64,000 nt of DNA from positions 233,922 through 297,921 of the forward strand of contig JARKUF010000004.1 in NCBI GenBank assembly GCA_029974015.1, given 5' to 3'. Shown in pieces: positions 39,647 through 48,054 of the stretch. The position numbers were made by a program, and so were the translations under genes. A model generated the notes under the pieces. The model saw only the letters and a program-made list of their open reading frames with translations, was not told the DNA's origin and did not search any database. Source of the DNA: Spirochaetota bacterium. Lineage in GTDB: Bacteria > Spirochaetota > UBA4802 > JAGODF01. Position 1 is the first letter of the stretch. Each line of letters starts with the position of its first letter.

Positions 39647-41470
39647 TTGTTCGCCACCGTCAAGTCCAGAATGCTTGAGGCTTTTCGGGTAAGGATGTAT
39701 TTTTTCCTCGCCCTCAACTCCCTTGCCTTCATTATCATACTCCTCCAGCTTATTAACATCCAGCTCCTTCAAGGCAGGGACTTTGCGGAGCGGTCCCGGA
39801 TGAATATGGAGAACAATATCCCCATTCCCGCCGCCCGGGGAGAACTCTACGACAGGAATTTCGAACTCGGCAAAAAGAATATGGTGGTGGTTTCAAACAG
39901 GCCCTCCTTCAATGTGACCACGGTGCCGGCGAGCTTCCGGGACAACAAGAAAATGCAGGAGACTGTGCGTCTTGTAAGCCGTCTCCTGAAGGTCAACGCC
40001 GATGTGGTCTTAGGGGAAATTAAGGGGCGAAATCCCTGGGAGCGCACGGTGATAAAAGAGGATGTGGATTTCGACACCGTTGTAACCATCGCCACGCACC
40101 ATGATAAGTTTCCCTTTATCGACTGGGAGGATTCTTCGGTGCGTGTGTACAACCACGCCAATATGTTCGCCCATGTAGTGGGCTATATCGGTGTCATCAG
40201 CAAGGAAGAGTACGCCCAGCTTAAGAATCAGGGTTACCGACATTACCAGCGCATAGGGAAGAACGGCATAGAAAGCCAATACGACAGGACTCTCAGGGGG
40301 CGCGACGGCTATGTCAGGCGCGTTGTGGATGTGCACAACCGCGTGGAGGGGGAGGAAATCGGGCTCGAACCCCAGGCGGGGAACAATCTGGTCCTCACCA
40401 TCGATTACGGTATTCAACAGGCGGCCTACGAGGCGATGGAAAACTATCAGGGTGCGGCCCTGGTGATCAAGGCCCAGACAGGCGAGGTCCTGGCCATGGT
40501 GAGCAGGCCGGATTTTGATCCCAACGCCATAATCGCGAGGAATAATTTCGATATCATCCAGATGCTCACTAACGACCCAAAACGTCCATTTCTAAACCGG
40601 GTCATCCAGTCCAGGTTCCCTCCGGCGTCTACGTTCAAGATTATCACCGCCATCGCGGCCCTGGAAGATGAGCGGTGGAACCCGGCTACGTCCCTCTTTT
40701 GCGGCGGCACCTTCACCCTCCGCGGGTTCGTCGATACGGTGTTCTTCGATTACCGGGCCCACGGGAGCCTGAACCTCTACTGGGCCATCGCCCGTTCCTG
40801 TAGCGTGTATTTCTACCAGTTGGGTCTTCGCATCGGGCCCACGGTCATTTTTAATTACGCCAGCCACTTCGGCCTGGACCAGCGCACGGGAATAGACCTC
40901 CCTGGCGAGATCACCGGCTTTATCCCGTCTAAACGGTGGAAGCTCAGGGTCTTCGGCCAGTCCTGGTACGATGGCGATACGGTGAACCTGTCCATCGGGC
41001 AGGGTTTCATTTCCGTGACGCCCATCGAGATGGCCAACGTGGTGGCCGGGATCGTCAACAACGGGGTTATCTACAGGCCTGTCCTGGTCCGTGAGGTGCG
41101 CTCCCCGGACAACAGGACCGTCCTTCAGCGGTTTACTCCCCAACGGCAGAGGGAAATTCCGATCTCTCCGTCCACTCTCGGGATCATTCGCGAGGGGATG
41201 CGTTTGGCCGTCACGTCAGGAACCTGCAGTCAGTTGAGCCGACTTCCAGTGCCTATTGCGGGGAAAACCGGCACCGCCCAGACGAGGTCCAACCGGTATG
41301 AGGAAGCTTCCCAGCACGGATGGTTTATTGGTTATGCTCCTTACGACGGTCCCCTTGAAAAGGCGGTGATTGTGGTGGTGTTCGTGGAATACGGCCGTGG
41401 GGGCGCCGCCGCCGCCGTGCCCGTAGCCAACAAAATTTTCGCTAAAATGATACAACTGGGGTACTTTTAA
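39647..41470 (+). CDS. mrdA: Penicillin-binding protein 2 (elongation transpeptidase)
   Basis: Peptidoglycan DD-transpeptidase of the elongasome, partner of RodA. 607 residues: one N-terminal membrane helix (YFFLALNSLAFIIILLQLI), pedestal domain (NIPIPAARGELYDRN), then the transpeptidase domain with SxxK in PPASTFKIITAIAAL, second motif RSCSVYFYQLG and KTG in IAGKTGTAQT. The second motif reads SCS where SxN or SxD is usual. TTG start at 39647; an ATG at 39671 is an alternative. It overlaps rodA by one base. Confidence 0.95.
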   Translation: MFATVKSRMLEAFRVRMYFFLALNSLAFIIILLQLINIQLLQGRDFAERSRMNMENNIPIPAARGELYDRNFELGKKNMVVVSNRPSFNVTTVPASFRDNKKMQETVRLVSRLLKVNADVVLGEIKGRNPWERTVIKEDVDFDTVVTIATHHDKFPFIDWEDSSVRVYNHANMFAHVVGYIGVISKEEYAQLKNQGYRHYQRIGKNGIESQYDRTLRGRDGYVRRVVDVHNRVEGEEIGLEPQAGNNLVLTIDYGIQQAAYEAMENYQGAALVIKAQTGEVLAMVSRPDFDPNAIIARNNFDIIQMLTNDPKRPFLNRVIQSRFPPASTFKIITAIAALEDERWNPATSLFCGGTFTLRGFVDTVFFDYRAHGSLNLYWAIARSCSVYFYQLGLRIGPTVIFNYASHFGLDQRTGIDLPGEITGFIPSKRWKLRVFGQSWYDGDTVNLSIGQGFISVTPIEMANVVAGIVNNGVIYRPVLVREVRSPDNRTVLQRFTPQRQREIPISPSTLGIIREGMRLAVTSGTCSQLSRLPVPIAGKTGTAQTRSNRYEEASQHGWFIGYAPYDGPLEKAVIVVVFVEYGRGGAAAAVPVANKIFAKMIQLGYF

Positions 41471-42786
41471 TGTTCGGCAAGAACGAGCTATACAGGATCG
41501 ACTTTGTCCTCGTGGCTTCGGTGATACTCGTGGTGTTCCTCGGGATTCTCACCATTTACAGCGCTGGTTTCGATCCCATCGATAAAATCAATAGCGGACT
41601 TTACAAAAAGCAGATCGTCTGGTTTGTCGCCGGGTTCATACTCCTCATTATGGCCACCTTCCTCAACTATCAGTTTCTGGGGGATTATTCCCTGTATATT
41701 TACGCCTTTCTTCTTTTCATACTTACGGTGACCACTATCTTCGGCACTCCTATCCGCAACACCCGGGCCTGGCTGAATTTCGGCATTTTCTCGATACAGC
41801 CTTCGGAGTTCATGAAACTTGGCCTCGTCATTGTCCTGAGCAAGTATCTGGAGCTCAGGGAGCGGGACATCAAACACATGCGGGAGTTGGTGATACCTGC
41901 TCTACTCACCCTGGTTCCGGTCCTCGTGATCCTCATGCAGCCTGACTTTGGGACCGCCGCGGTCTTCATTCCTATCCTGTTTACCATGCTTTTCGTCGGT
42001 GGAGCCGACGTGTCCCACCTTGTTTCGTTCATCTCTATCGCAGTTATTGCTATCGTGGTCCCCATGTTCATTACCTACCGCGAGTGGATAGGGGCCCAGG
42101 AGTCGAACTTCCTCCTCAACTTTTTCAACGATCCCGGACTGATTGCGATTGTTGCGGGGATACTGCTTCTGGCGGCTATAGTGACATACATATTGCATTT
42201 CTTTTTTGTACACAGGTTGTATCGCAAAATATACATACCTTCTTCGGTGATTTCACTTGGGCTTTTCTTCTCAATCTTTATCCAGAAATATCTCAAACTC
42301 TACCAGAAACGCAGGATCCTCGTGTTCCTCAACCCGGACCTTGATCCCCACGGGTCGGGATACAATGTTATCCAGTCCAAAATCGCCGTGGGGGCTGGAC
42401 AGTTCCTCGGGAAGGGATATTTAAAAGGGAGCCAGACCCAGCTTGGTTTTCTTCCCGAAAAATCGTCCGATTTCATATTTTCCGTCTTTGCCGAGGAGTG
42501 GGGCTTTATCGGAGCGGTTGTCCTTCTTGCGCTTCTGGCTGCCATCATCCTCCGGGGCGTCCAGATTTCCTTCGAATCGAAGGACAAGTTCGGGGCCCTT
42601 CTTGGCAGCGGCATCGTGATGATACTTTTTTTTCATGTACTGATAAACTTAGGGATGGTCCTGGGTATAATGCCCGTGACGGGCCTCCCTCTTCCTTTTG
42701 TCTCCTACGGCGGGTCCAATCTCCTCATGTCGATGATTGCCGTGGGGATCCTCATCAACATCAGGATGCGGAAGTTCGTGTATTGA
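41470..42786 (+). CDS. rodA: Rod-shape-determining peptidoglycan polymerase RodA
   Basis: SEDS-family glycosyltransferase polymerising lipid II with PBP2. 438 residues with about ten membrane helices and a loop carrying AWLNFGIFSIQPSEFMKLGL. The functionally important Asp region appears as SQTQLGFLPEKSSDFIFSVF, and GLPLPFVSYGGSNLL is near the C-terminus. The middle section around residues 185-260 is longer than in short homologues. ATG overlaps the mrdA stop (TAATG), so translation is coupled. Confidence 0.96.
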   Translation: MFGKNELYRIDFVLVASVILVVFLGILTIYSAGFDPIDKINSGLYKKQIVWFVAGFILLIMATFLNYQFLGDYSLYIYAFLLFILTVTTIFGTPIRNTRAWLNFGIFSIQPSEFMKLGLVIVLSKYLELRERDIKHMRELVIPALLTLVPVLVILMQPDFGTAAVFIPILFTMLFVGGADVSHLVSFISIAVIAIVVPMFITYREWIGAQESNFLLNFFNDPGLIAIVAGILLLAAIVTYILHFFFVHRLYRKIYIPSSVISLGLFFSIFIQKYLKLYQKRRILVFLNPDLDPHGSGYNVIQSKIAVGAGQFLGKGYLKGSQTQLGFLPEKSSDFIFSVFAEEWGFIGAVVLLALLAAIILRGVQISFESKDKFGALLGSGIVMILFFHVLINLGMVLGIMPVTGLPLPFVSYGGSNLLMSMIAVGILINIRMRKFVY

Positions 42787-42988
42787 CCGGCATCCGCTCC
42801 AGCCAGTAAAGAAGTATTGACAATCTTAGAGGATTCTGATAGTATAATTTCCGGTGGATCCGGGGTATGACGTTCGTTCCCATTTCCCAATGCCGTATCC
42901 TCAGATACCTGGATAAAAATGTAGGAAAGCCGGTTCCATCCAAGATAAGGCGGTTTTAAAAGGCGCACAAAGTATCTTCCAGGCGCCA

Positions 42989-43036
42989 ATAAGAATCGCT
43001 TTTTTCAATTGATTCAAAATGAAAAAAAGCGATTGT
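42989..43036. terminator. AT-rich inverted repeat after rodA
   Basis: AATCGCTTTTTTCA pairs with TGAAAAAAAGCGATT across a short A/T loop. T runs lie inside the stem, so termination is possible but not classical. The left arm shares ATAAGAATCGCTTTTTT with 29493-29509. Confidence 0.5.
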
Positions 43037-43070
43037 ATCCATACTATGTGCCAACAAGGGAATATCCTAT

Positions 43071-43190
43071 GGCAACCTCTAAAAATCAGGTTTTCCCGCC
43101 CGCCGAAGGCGTGCGGGAAAACCTGAATGCTGAATTTGCCAGAAGTTACAATCCATGGGAATCTTAAAAATTTAATTTTTTGAGATTTCC
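43071..43190 (+). repeat. Dispersed palindromic repeat, full-length copy
   Basis: GGCAACCTCTAAAAATCAGG, GC hairpin with a GAAGG-type loop (opposite to the 43731 copy), TGCTGAATTTGCCAG, AAGTTACAATCCATGGG and an AT hairpin ending TGAGATTTCC; 120 bp. A further solitary end, TAGAGGTTCCC, lies at 43203-43213. Confidence 0.93.
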
Positions 43191-43215
43191 TTATGTATTT
43201 TGTAGAGGTTCCCTT

Positions 43216-43677
43216 ATGATACTGATAACGCTGCTATTACTACTCGCACTGAATTTTGGCATCCATATATCCAGCCTAATCCTTTACATCAAAAAAAAAG
43301 AAAACCGATACATCCGGTGGTTTGCGAATTCGGCCATCATCAACATATCCCTGGCCGGCATCATCACCATATACATCATTTACAACCCCGGGGTTTTAAG
43401 GGGCATCAATATAAGCCGCATATTGTGGCTCCTTTCGGGTTTCATCATGTTCATCATGCTGGTGATCAAGATAGTCCTTTTCAGAAGGATTTACAGGAGG
43501 GCAAAAGACCCGGAGAATTTCCATTATAACTTTTTCGGCAAGAAGGTCCTGCACGAGAAGGTGATGACCAAAACCGAATTTTACATCTTCTTTTTTACCA
43601 TCCCGTTTTTTCTTCTTTTCGGGTCCTATTTTGTCGTAAAAATAATCAATTTTTTTATGTACGGAGCGGATATTTAG
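43216..43677 (+). CDS. Small four-helix membrane protein, paralogue A
   Basis: 153 residues with four hydrophobic segments (LITLLLLLALNFGIHISSLI; SAIINISLAGIITIYIIYN; ILWLLSGFIMFIMLVIKIV; FFTIPFFLLFGSYFVVKII) and a basic cytoplasmic-looking loop RRIYRRAKDPENFHYNFFGK. It aligns along its length with the next gene (43953), so they are tandem paralogues. ATG 43216 has AGAGG 7 nt upstream inside a repeat-end sequence. Function unknown. Confidence 0.75.
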   Translation: MILITLLLLLALNFGIHISSLILYIKKKENRYIRWFANSAIINISLAGIITIYIIYNPGVLRGINISRILWLLSGFIMFIMLVIKIVLFRRIYRRAKDPENFHYNFFGKKVLHEKVMTKTEFYIFFFTIPFFLLFGSYFVVKIINFFMYGADI

Positions 43678-43730
43678 GATCAATCTCTTTAAAATTTCCG
43701 CCCGCTTTCCACGGATGGGAAATTCTCGAA

Positions 43731-43850
43731 GGTATCCTCTAATAATTATGATTTCCCGCCCGCCTTCGGCGGGCGGGAAATCATAATTCCTGAATATGCC
43801 AGTAGTTACAGTTTATGGAAACCTCAAAAATTTAATTTTTAGAGGTTCCC
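43731..43850 (+). repeat. Dispersed palindromic repeat, full-length copy between paralogues
   Basis: GGTATCCTCTAATAATTAT, perfect GC hairpin with TTC loop, TTCCTGAATATGCCAG, TAGTTACAGTTTATGG, AT hairpin ending TTTTTAGAGGTTCCC; 120 bp. Just before it (43693-43722) is a worn GC half-hairpin. Confidence 0.94.
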
Positions 43851-43952
43851 AAAAGATGTTGCGGGGGTTAATTTTTTTATTTACTTTTGAAGGGAAACTC
43901 ATTATTATCGACAACTTGTCCGCCATTAAATAATAGTCGATAACTGAAACTA

Positions 43953-44411
43953 ATGATAATCCTGATACTCCTGCTCGCCCTTTTCCTCTCTTTCGTAATT
44001 CATATATATTTTCTCCTGCAATACGTACTCAGGGTTAAAGATAAATACCTTCACTGGTTCATCAATACCGCGGTGAGCAATGTTCTCATCGCCGGGGCGA
44101 TCATGTTCCTCACGGTGTATCGCCCTTCTTTGGTCAGGGAAATGGACCCTACCGTGGCCCTGTGGTTCATTTCAGGCCTGGTCCTGATCATAAGCGTAGC
44201 TGTCAAGGTGAATGTCTTTCGACGCATGTACCGGAACATGAAGGACCCGAAGAATTACCACTTGAATTTTTTCGGGAAAAAAGTTCTCCACAAGGAGGCG
44301 GTATCGAAAATCGATGTGCTGGTTTTTTTTATGAGCATGCCCTTTTTCCTGCTTGCAGGGGCCTATTTCGTGGCCCGGCTGGTGAACCTCATTATGTTTG
44401 GCAGGCTTTGA
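43953..44411 (+). CDS. Small four-helix membrane protein, paralogue B
   Basis: 152 residues, same architecture as paralogue A. Shared features include a Lys/Tyr-rich first loop (VKDKYLHWFINTAVSN versus KKENRYIRWFANSAIIN), the loop FRRMYRNMKDPKNYHLNFFG followed by KKVLH, and the last helix (MPFFLLAGAYFVARLVNL). Divergence is substantial, so the duplication is old. No signal peptide cleavage site and no catalytic motif. Each copy is bordered by dispersed repeats. Confidence 0.75.
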   Translation: MIILILLLALFLSFVIHIYFLLQYVLRVKDKYLHWFINTAVSNVLIAGAIMFLTVYRPSLVREMDPTVALWFISGLVLIISVAVKVNVFRRMYRNMKDPKNYHLNFFGKKVLHKEAVSKIDVLVFFMSMPFFLLAGAYFVARLVNLIMFGRL

Positions 44412-44417
44412 AGTTAA

Positions 44418-44508
44418 GGCAGCCGCAATAATTATGTTTTCCCGCCCGTTTCTGGCTGTCTGGAAAACATAGATCTTGTGGCTACGCATAAATTTTTGCG
44501 AGGTTCCC
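44418..44508 (+). repeat. Dispersed palindromic repeat, shortened copy
   Basis: GGCAGCCGCAATAATTATG, worn GC hairpin (TTTTCCCGCCCG / TGTCTGGAAAA), a shortened middle and the end GCGAGGTTCCC. ATAA separates it from the next copy. Confidence 0.75.
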
Positions 44509-44512
44509 ATAA

Positions 44513-44632
44513 GGCAACCTCAAATAATTAGATTTTTCCGCCCGCCGAAGGCGGGCGGAAAAACCCAAGTCCTGAGTATGCCAGTAGTTACAATCCATGG
44601 GATCTTTAAAAATTTAATTTTTAGGGGTTCCC
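44513..44632 (+). repeat. Dispersed palindromic repeat, full-length copy
   Basis: GGCAACCTCAAATAATTAG, perfect GC hairpin with GAAGG-type loop, CCAAGTCCTGAGTATGCCAG, TAGTTACAATCCATGGG and the end TTTTTAGGGGTTCCC; 120 bp. Best match to the family consensus in the middle segment. Confidence 0.95.
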
Positions 44633-44786
44633 TTTAAAATAATTGCCGGATTATCAGGAAAAAGTGTTGAAAGATAGTTTTCAGGGAAATATAATGCGCT
44701 ATTGTCGGCCAAAATGGAAATTATGCTGAAAAATGCCGTAACATCCGCTACAATATTACTATCTAATCGCACACAAGGAGACCAGT

Positions 44787-45047
44787 ATGCCTTTAATAAC
44801 CGAAAATATCCGGAAAAACGCGGATAAATGCCACGATTGCGCCATGATGAGGGTCAAGGCCATCGACAAAGGTAGTATTCTCAAAGAAATTGGAGAGGCC
44901 CTTGACGCGAACATGTCAACCGTCATGGAAGGCGTGGTGAGAGTAAGCTGTAATAGCTGCCCCTATTCCGAGGATTTCAAAAAAATTTACGGCATGATGC
45001 CGTATGATTATTTTAAAACCGGGATTAAATCCCCGAAAAAGAATTAA
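44787..45047 (+). CDS. Small cysteine-motif protein of unknown function
   Basis: 86 residues, no signal peptide. Two CxxC motifs, KCHDCAMMR near residue 15 and SCNSCPYSEDF near residue 55, could bind a metal or act in redox; Cys spacing is not that of a ferredoxin. AAGGAGACC precedes the ATG. queC starts 17 nt after its end, so the two may be co-transcribed. I do not recognise a named family. Confidence 0.7.
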   Translation: MPLITENIRKNADKCHDCAMMRVKAIDKGSILKEIGEALDANMSTVMEGVVRVSCNSCPYSEDFKKIYGMMPYDYFKTGIKSPKKN

Positions 45048-45064
45048 CGCGCCAGCCTCAAGGT

Positions 45065-45763
45065 ATGGGAAAGGAAAGGGCGGTTGTCCTCTTGAGCGGC
45101 GGGCTCGATTCGGCCACAGTGCTGGCGGTTGCCCTTGCAGGCGGATTCGATGTGCTGGCTATTACATTTTCCTATGGCCAGCGTCATGATGTGGAAATCG
45201 AGTGCGCCAGGAGGCTTGCCCATAAGGGGCGCGTTTTGGAACATGTAATTGTTGACATACCCTCTGAAATATTTTCGGGCTCGGCGCTTACCGGCATAGA
45301 TTTGAAAGATGTCCCGAAACACGGCGCTGTGCCGGGCGGACCCGGTATACCGGTGACGTATGTTCCGGCGAGGAATATCCTTTTTCTGTCTTACGCCCTT
45401 GCCTTCGCCGAGAGCCGAATGGCTGATACAGTGTTTATCGGGGCACATTCCGTTGATTACAGCGGATACCCTGATTGTCGGGGAGAGTTTTTCGAGGCGT
45501 TCGAAAAAATGGCGGCCCTGGGGACGAAGTGCGGCGTGGAAGGGAGGCCGATACGGGTACAGACGCCCCTGCTGAACCTTGGGAAACATGAAATAATTCA
45601 ATTGGGGGCCGAACTTGGCGTGGATTACTCCATCACCCATAGCTGTTACGATCCGGACACGGAGGGGCGTGCCTGCGGGGAATGTGACAGTTGTCGTATA
45701 AGGAAGAAGGGGTTTGAGGCGGCGGGTATTCCGGATCCGACAAAATACGGGAAGGTCCCATGA
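45065..45763 (+). CDS. queC: 7-cyano-7-deazaguanine synthase
   Basis: ATP-dependent conversion of 7-carboxy-7-deazaguanine to preQ0 for queuosine in tRNA. 232 residues. PP-loop motif LLSGGLDSATVLAVAL; TFSYGQRHDVEIECAR; VPARNILFLSYALAFAE; C-terminal zinc site SCYDPDTEGRACGECDSC. Other que genes are absent, though FolE2 (17.8 kb) could provide the first step. Its stop overlaps comF by 4 nt. Confidence 0.96.
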   Translation: MGKERAVVLLSGGLDSATVLAVALAGGFDVLAITFSYGQRHDVEIECARRLAHKGRVLEHVIVDIPSEIFSGSALTGIDLKDVPKHGAVPGGPGIPVTYVPARNILFLSYALAFAESRMADTVFIGAHSVDYSGYPDCRGEFFEAFEKMAALGTKCGVEGRPIRVQTPLLNLGKHEIIQLGAELGVDYSITHSCYDPDTEGRACGECDSCRIRKKGFEAAGIPDPTKYGKVP

Positions 45764-46479
45764 AACCGCGTATTACGGCGCAAAGCGCCGCCGCATTGCT
45801 GACGGATTATTTTTTCCCTTCCGAGTGTGTTGTCTGCGGAAGGGCTGTCAGGGCGGAAGATGACGGCGTGTGCCGTCCCTGTCTCGGGGACATTATTCCA
45901 GTGCAGGGCGCCTGTCCGCGCTGTTCCGGGGCGGTCTTAGAGGGTCGATGCGGGATTTGCTCCGACAGGGCCTGGTACCCCCGGGGCGGCACCGCTGCGG
46001 CGGAATACAGCGGCGCCATGATGCGGCTTCTTCGAGGGTTTAAATTCGAGGGGCGGAAGCGCCTGCGGCGTCATCTGGGTGATCTGTTGTTCGCCGCCCT
46101 GAAGGACGAGTTTCTAGATATTGACGTTGTGACCTCGGTCCCAATGACGCCCTCGAAGAAATGGCGCAGGGGGTACAACCAGTCGGAGCTCGTGGCAATG
46201 GACCTTTCGAAGCGATTGGGCAGCCGCTACGAAAGGCTTCTTCGCGAAAAAGGGACGGCAAGGACACAGAAGGACCTCAAGTATGTGGACAGGTTTATAA
46301 ATATCCTTGGAAGGTATGAAGTTAGGAAGAGGGACCTGAACGGCGCTACGGTCCTCCTTGTGGACGACGTGTTTACCACGGGGGCCACTCTCAACGAGTG
46401 CGCCAGGGTCTTGGTGGAAGCGGGAGCGGGGAGCGTCTATGTCGCGGCCATGGCGAGGCGGTCCCTTTCGGATGAATAG
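45760..46479 (+). CDS. comF: ComF-family phosphoribosyltransferase-like protein
   Basis: 239 residues. N-terminal zinc-finger pairs CVVCGRAV, VCRPC, CPRCSG and RCGIC, then a PRTase type I domain with VLLVDDVFTTGATLNECARV as the PRPP loop and VPMTPSKKWRRGYNQSELVA. In naturally competent bacteria ComF aids DNA uptake, but homologues are widespread in non-competent ones, so competence should not be assumed. Follows queC with a 4-nt overlap. Confidence 0.92.
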   Translation: MKPRITAQSAAALLTDYFFPSECVVCGRAVRAEDDGVCRPCLGDIIPVQGACPRCSGAVLEGRCGICSDRAWYPRGGTAAAEYSGAMMRLLRGFKFEGRKRLRRHLGDLLFAALKDEFLDIDVVTSVPMTPSKKWRRGYNQSELVAMDLSKRLGSRYERLLREKGTARTQKDLKYVDRFINILGRYEVRKRDLNGATVLLVDDVFTTGATLNECARVLVEAGAGSVYVAAMARRSLSDE

Positions 46480-46530
46480 GTTTTCATTTAATTTTAAAGG
46501 TTTCCTTCAGAATTTCAATGGAGAAAGGCG

Positions 46531-46860
46531 ATGAAAGTTATATCTGGCGATGATATAGACATAATAGTTCTCGACGGTAGGATCGACCAGGACTCATCAG
46601 CGGAATTGGAATTGCTTCTCCAGGAAAACATTGGAAAGGGGCATTGCAACATATGCATCGACATGATACATGTGAAGCATATCTGCAGCTCCGCGCTGGG
46701 GGTCCTCGTTGCTGCAAAGAAAAAAATCAGGGACAAGGACGGAGACATCAAGCTCGTAATTGCCGACGACAACATACTGAAACTTTTTCAGACAACAATG
46801 CTTGACAAGGTTTTCGAGATTTTCGAGTCTCAACGGGAGTGTCTGGGCGCCTTCGATTGA
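46531..46860 (+). CDS. STAS-domain anti-sigma factor antagonist-like protein
   Basis: 109 residues, a single STAS domain. The conserved Ser normally phosphorylated by an anti-sigma kinase lies in HICSSALGVLVAAKKK. The C-terminal helix matches the fold (LKLFQTTMLDKVFEIFES). No partner kinase, phosphatase or sigma factor is nearby, so its target is unknown. Its ATG follows AATGGAGAAAGG. The polyprenyl synthase ATG lies 27 nt after its end. Confidence 0.88.
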   Translation: MKVISGDDIDIIVLDGRIDQDSSAELELLLQENIGKGHCNICIDMIHVKHICSSALGVLVAAKKKIRDKDGDIKLVIADDNILKLFQTTMLDKVFEIFESQRECLGAFD

Positions 46861-46886
46861 CGGACAGCCCGGCTTCCGGGGTCATC

Positions 46887-47873
46887 ATGGGGAATAATGT
46901 AAAGACAAGCCTTGCCGAAATACTCTCTCCCATCGATCCGCTCATGGCGAGGGTGGACGTGGAGATTTTGGAAAAAATGAAAACCGGAATCTCCCTCATT
47001 GACGAAGGGGCGTTCCATCTTTTTAAAAAGGGCGGAAAGAAGATAAGGGCGGCCCTCATCATCCTCTGCAGCGGGCTGAAGAACGCGATACCAGACGACG
47101 TGGTGGAGGTTGCCGCGGCCGCGGAGATAGTCCACGCAGCGACGTTGATACACGACGACATCATCGACGGTTCCATATATCGGCGCGGGGAGCTTACGGT
47201 GGCGAAGAAATACGGCAACCGGGTGGCGGTCCTCGTGGGGGATTATCTCTACACCAGGGCCCTGGAGGTGGCGGTGGGCTCCGACCGTCTGGACCTCTTT
47301 CCCATAATGGTAGCGGCGACGCGGGACATGGTTAAGGGGGAGCTTTACCAGATTGAATATTCCACTATCGACCGGATCTCGAAGGAGCACTACTACCGCA
47401 TTATTGAGATGAAGACGGCCCGGTTCATGGCGGCCTGTGCCAAACTGGGCGGAGTGAAAGCGAAGATGAGCGAAGAGGAGTCGGACGTCCTTTACCAATT
47501 TGGCCTGAACCTCGGATTTGCCTTCCAGATCGTGGACGACACGCTCGATGTGGTGGACATGGCCGGCGTTACCGGGAAGGATACGGGAAACGATTTTATC
47601 AACGGCAAGATTACCCTGCCGTTTCTCCATCTTCTGGAGGTGTCGGGACCAAAAGAAAGAGAGGAGCTTTCAGCGCTGGCGGCGGCGCCAGATGAAAATT
47701 CCTGGAGCCGGGTTCGGGGACGCCTGATAGAGTCCGGTTCTGTGGACCACTGTATTGAGGTTTCCACGGGGTATGTCAAAAAGGCCCTTAAATATCTTGA
47801 TTTTTTTGGGACGTCCCTGCATAAAGATATAATAGTGAATCTGGCGGGTTTTCTTTTAGAAAGGAATTATTGA
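46887..47873 (+). CDS. ispB: Trans-polyprenyl diphosphate synthase (long-chain)
   Basis: Elongates allylic diphosphates with isopentenyl diphosphate, probably to the quinone side chain. 328 residues. First Asp-rich motif AATLIHDDIIDGS and second FQIVDDTLDVVDMAG; residues before the first motif (Ala-Thr) suit long-chain enzymes. KKYGNRVAVLVGDYL and VKGELYQIEYS are further signatures. ATG 46887 is taken because upstream in-frame codons overlap the STAS gene and lack homology. Chain length cannot be fixed from sequence. Confidence 0.92.
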   Translation: MGNNVKTSLAEILSPIDPLMARVDVEILEKMKTGISLIDEGAFHLFKKGGKKIRAALIILCSGLKNAIPDDVVEVAAAAEIVHAATLIHDDIIDGSIYRRGELTVAKKYGNRVAVLVGDYLYTRALEVAVGSDRLDLFPIMVAATRDMVKGELYQIEYSTIDRISKEHYYRIIEMKTARFMAACAKLGGVKAKMSEEESDVLYQFGLNLGFAFQIVDDTLDVVDMAGVTGKDTGNDFINGKITLPFLHLLEVSGPKEREELSALAAAPDENSWSRVRGRLIESGSVDHCIEVSTGYVKKALKYLDFFGTSLHKDIIVNLAGFLLERNY

Positions 47874-47910
47874 GAGAAAGAGCCTTTTAGCAGACTCAAA
47901 ACTTGAGGAC

Positions 47911-48022
47911 AGTCGCAAAAATTACATTTACCCGCCCAGCATCGGCGGACAGGGAAACCAGGTATTGTTTTTGCCGGTTGTTTCACTTTAAGGGAATCTA
48001 AAAAACTTTTATTGAGGCTCCC
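47911..48022 (+). repeat. Dispersed palindromic repeat, decayed copy
   Basis: GTCGCAAAAATTACATTTA, damaged GC hairpin (CCCGCCCAGCATCGGCGG), GTTTTTGCCGGTTGTTTC and an AT-rich end TTATTGAGGCTCCC. Confidence 0.7.
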
Positions 48023-48054
48023 TAAAGGAATTTTACCGAAGAAAGAGGGGCGTT

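Noticed and set aside
38567..39772. 401-codon open frame on the minus strand across mreC, mreD and mrdA
   Set aside because: It lies antisense to three well-recognised genes, has no homology or ribosome-binding site I can see, and reads as a charged, codon-bias artefact.
43071..44632. CRISPR-like array
   Set aside because: Copies of the palindrome here are 120 bp, unevenly spaced and separated by real genes; there are no uniform spacers and no cas genes.
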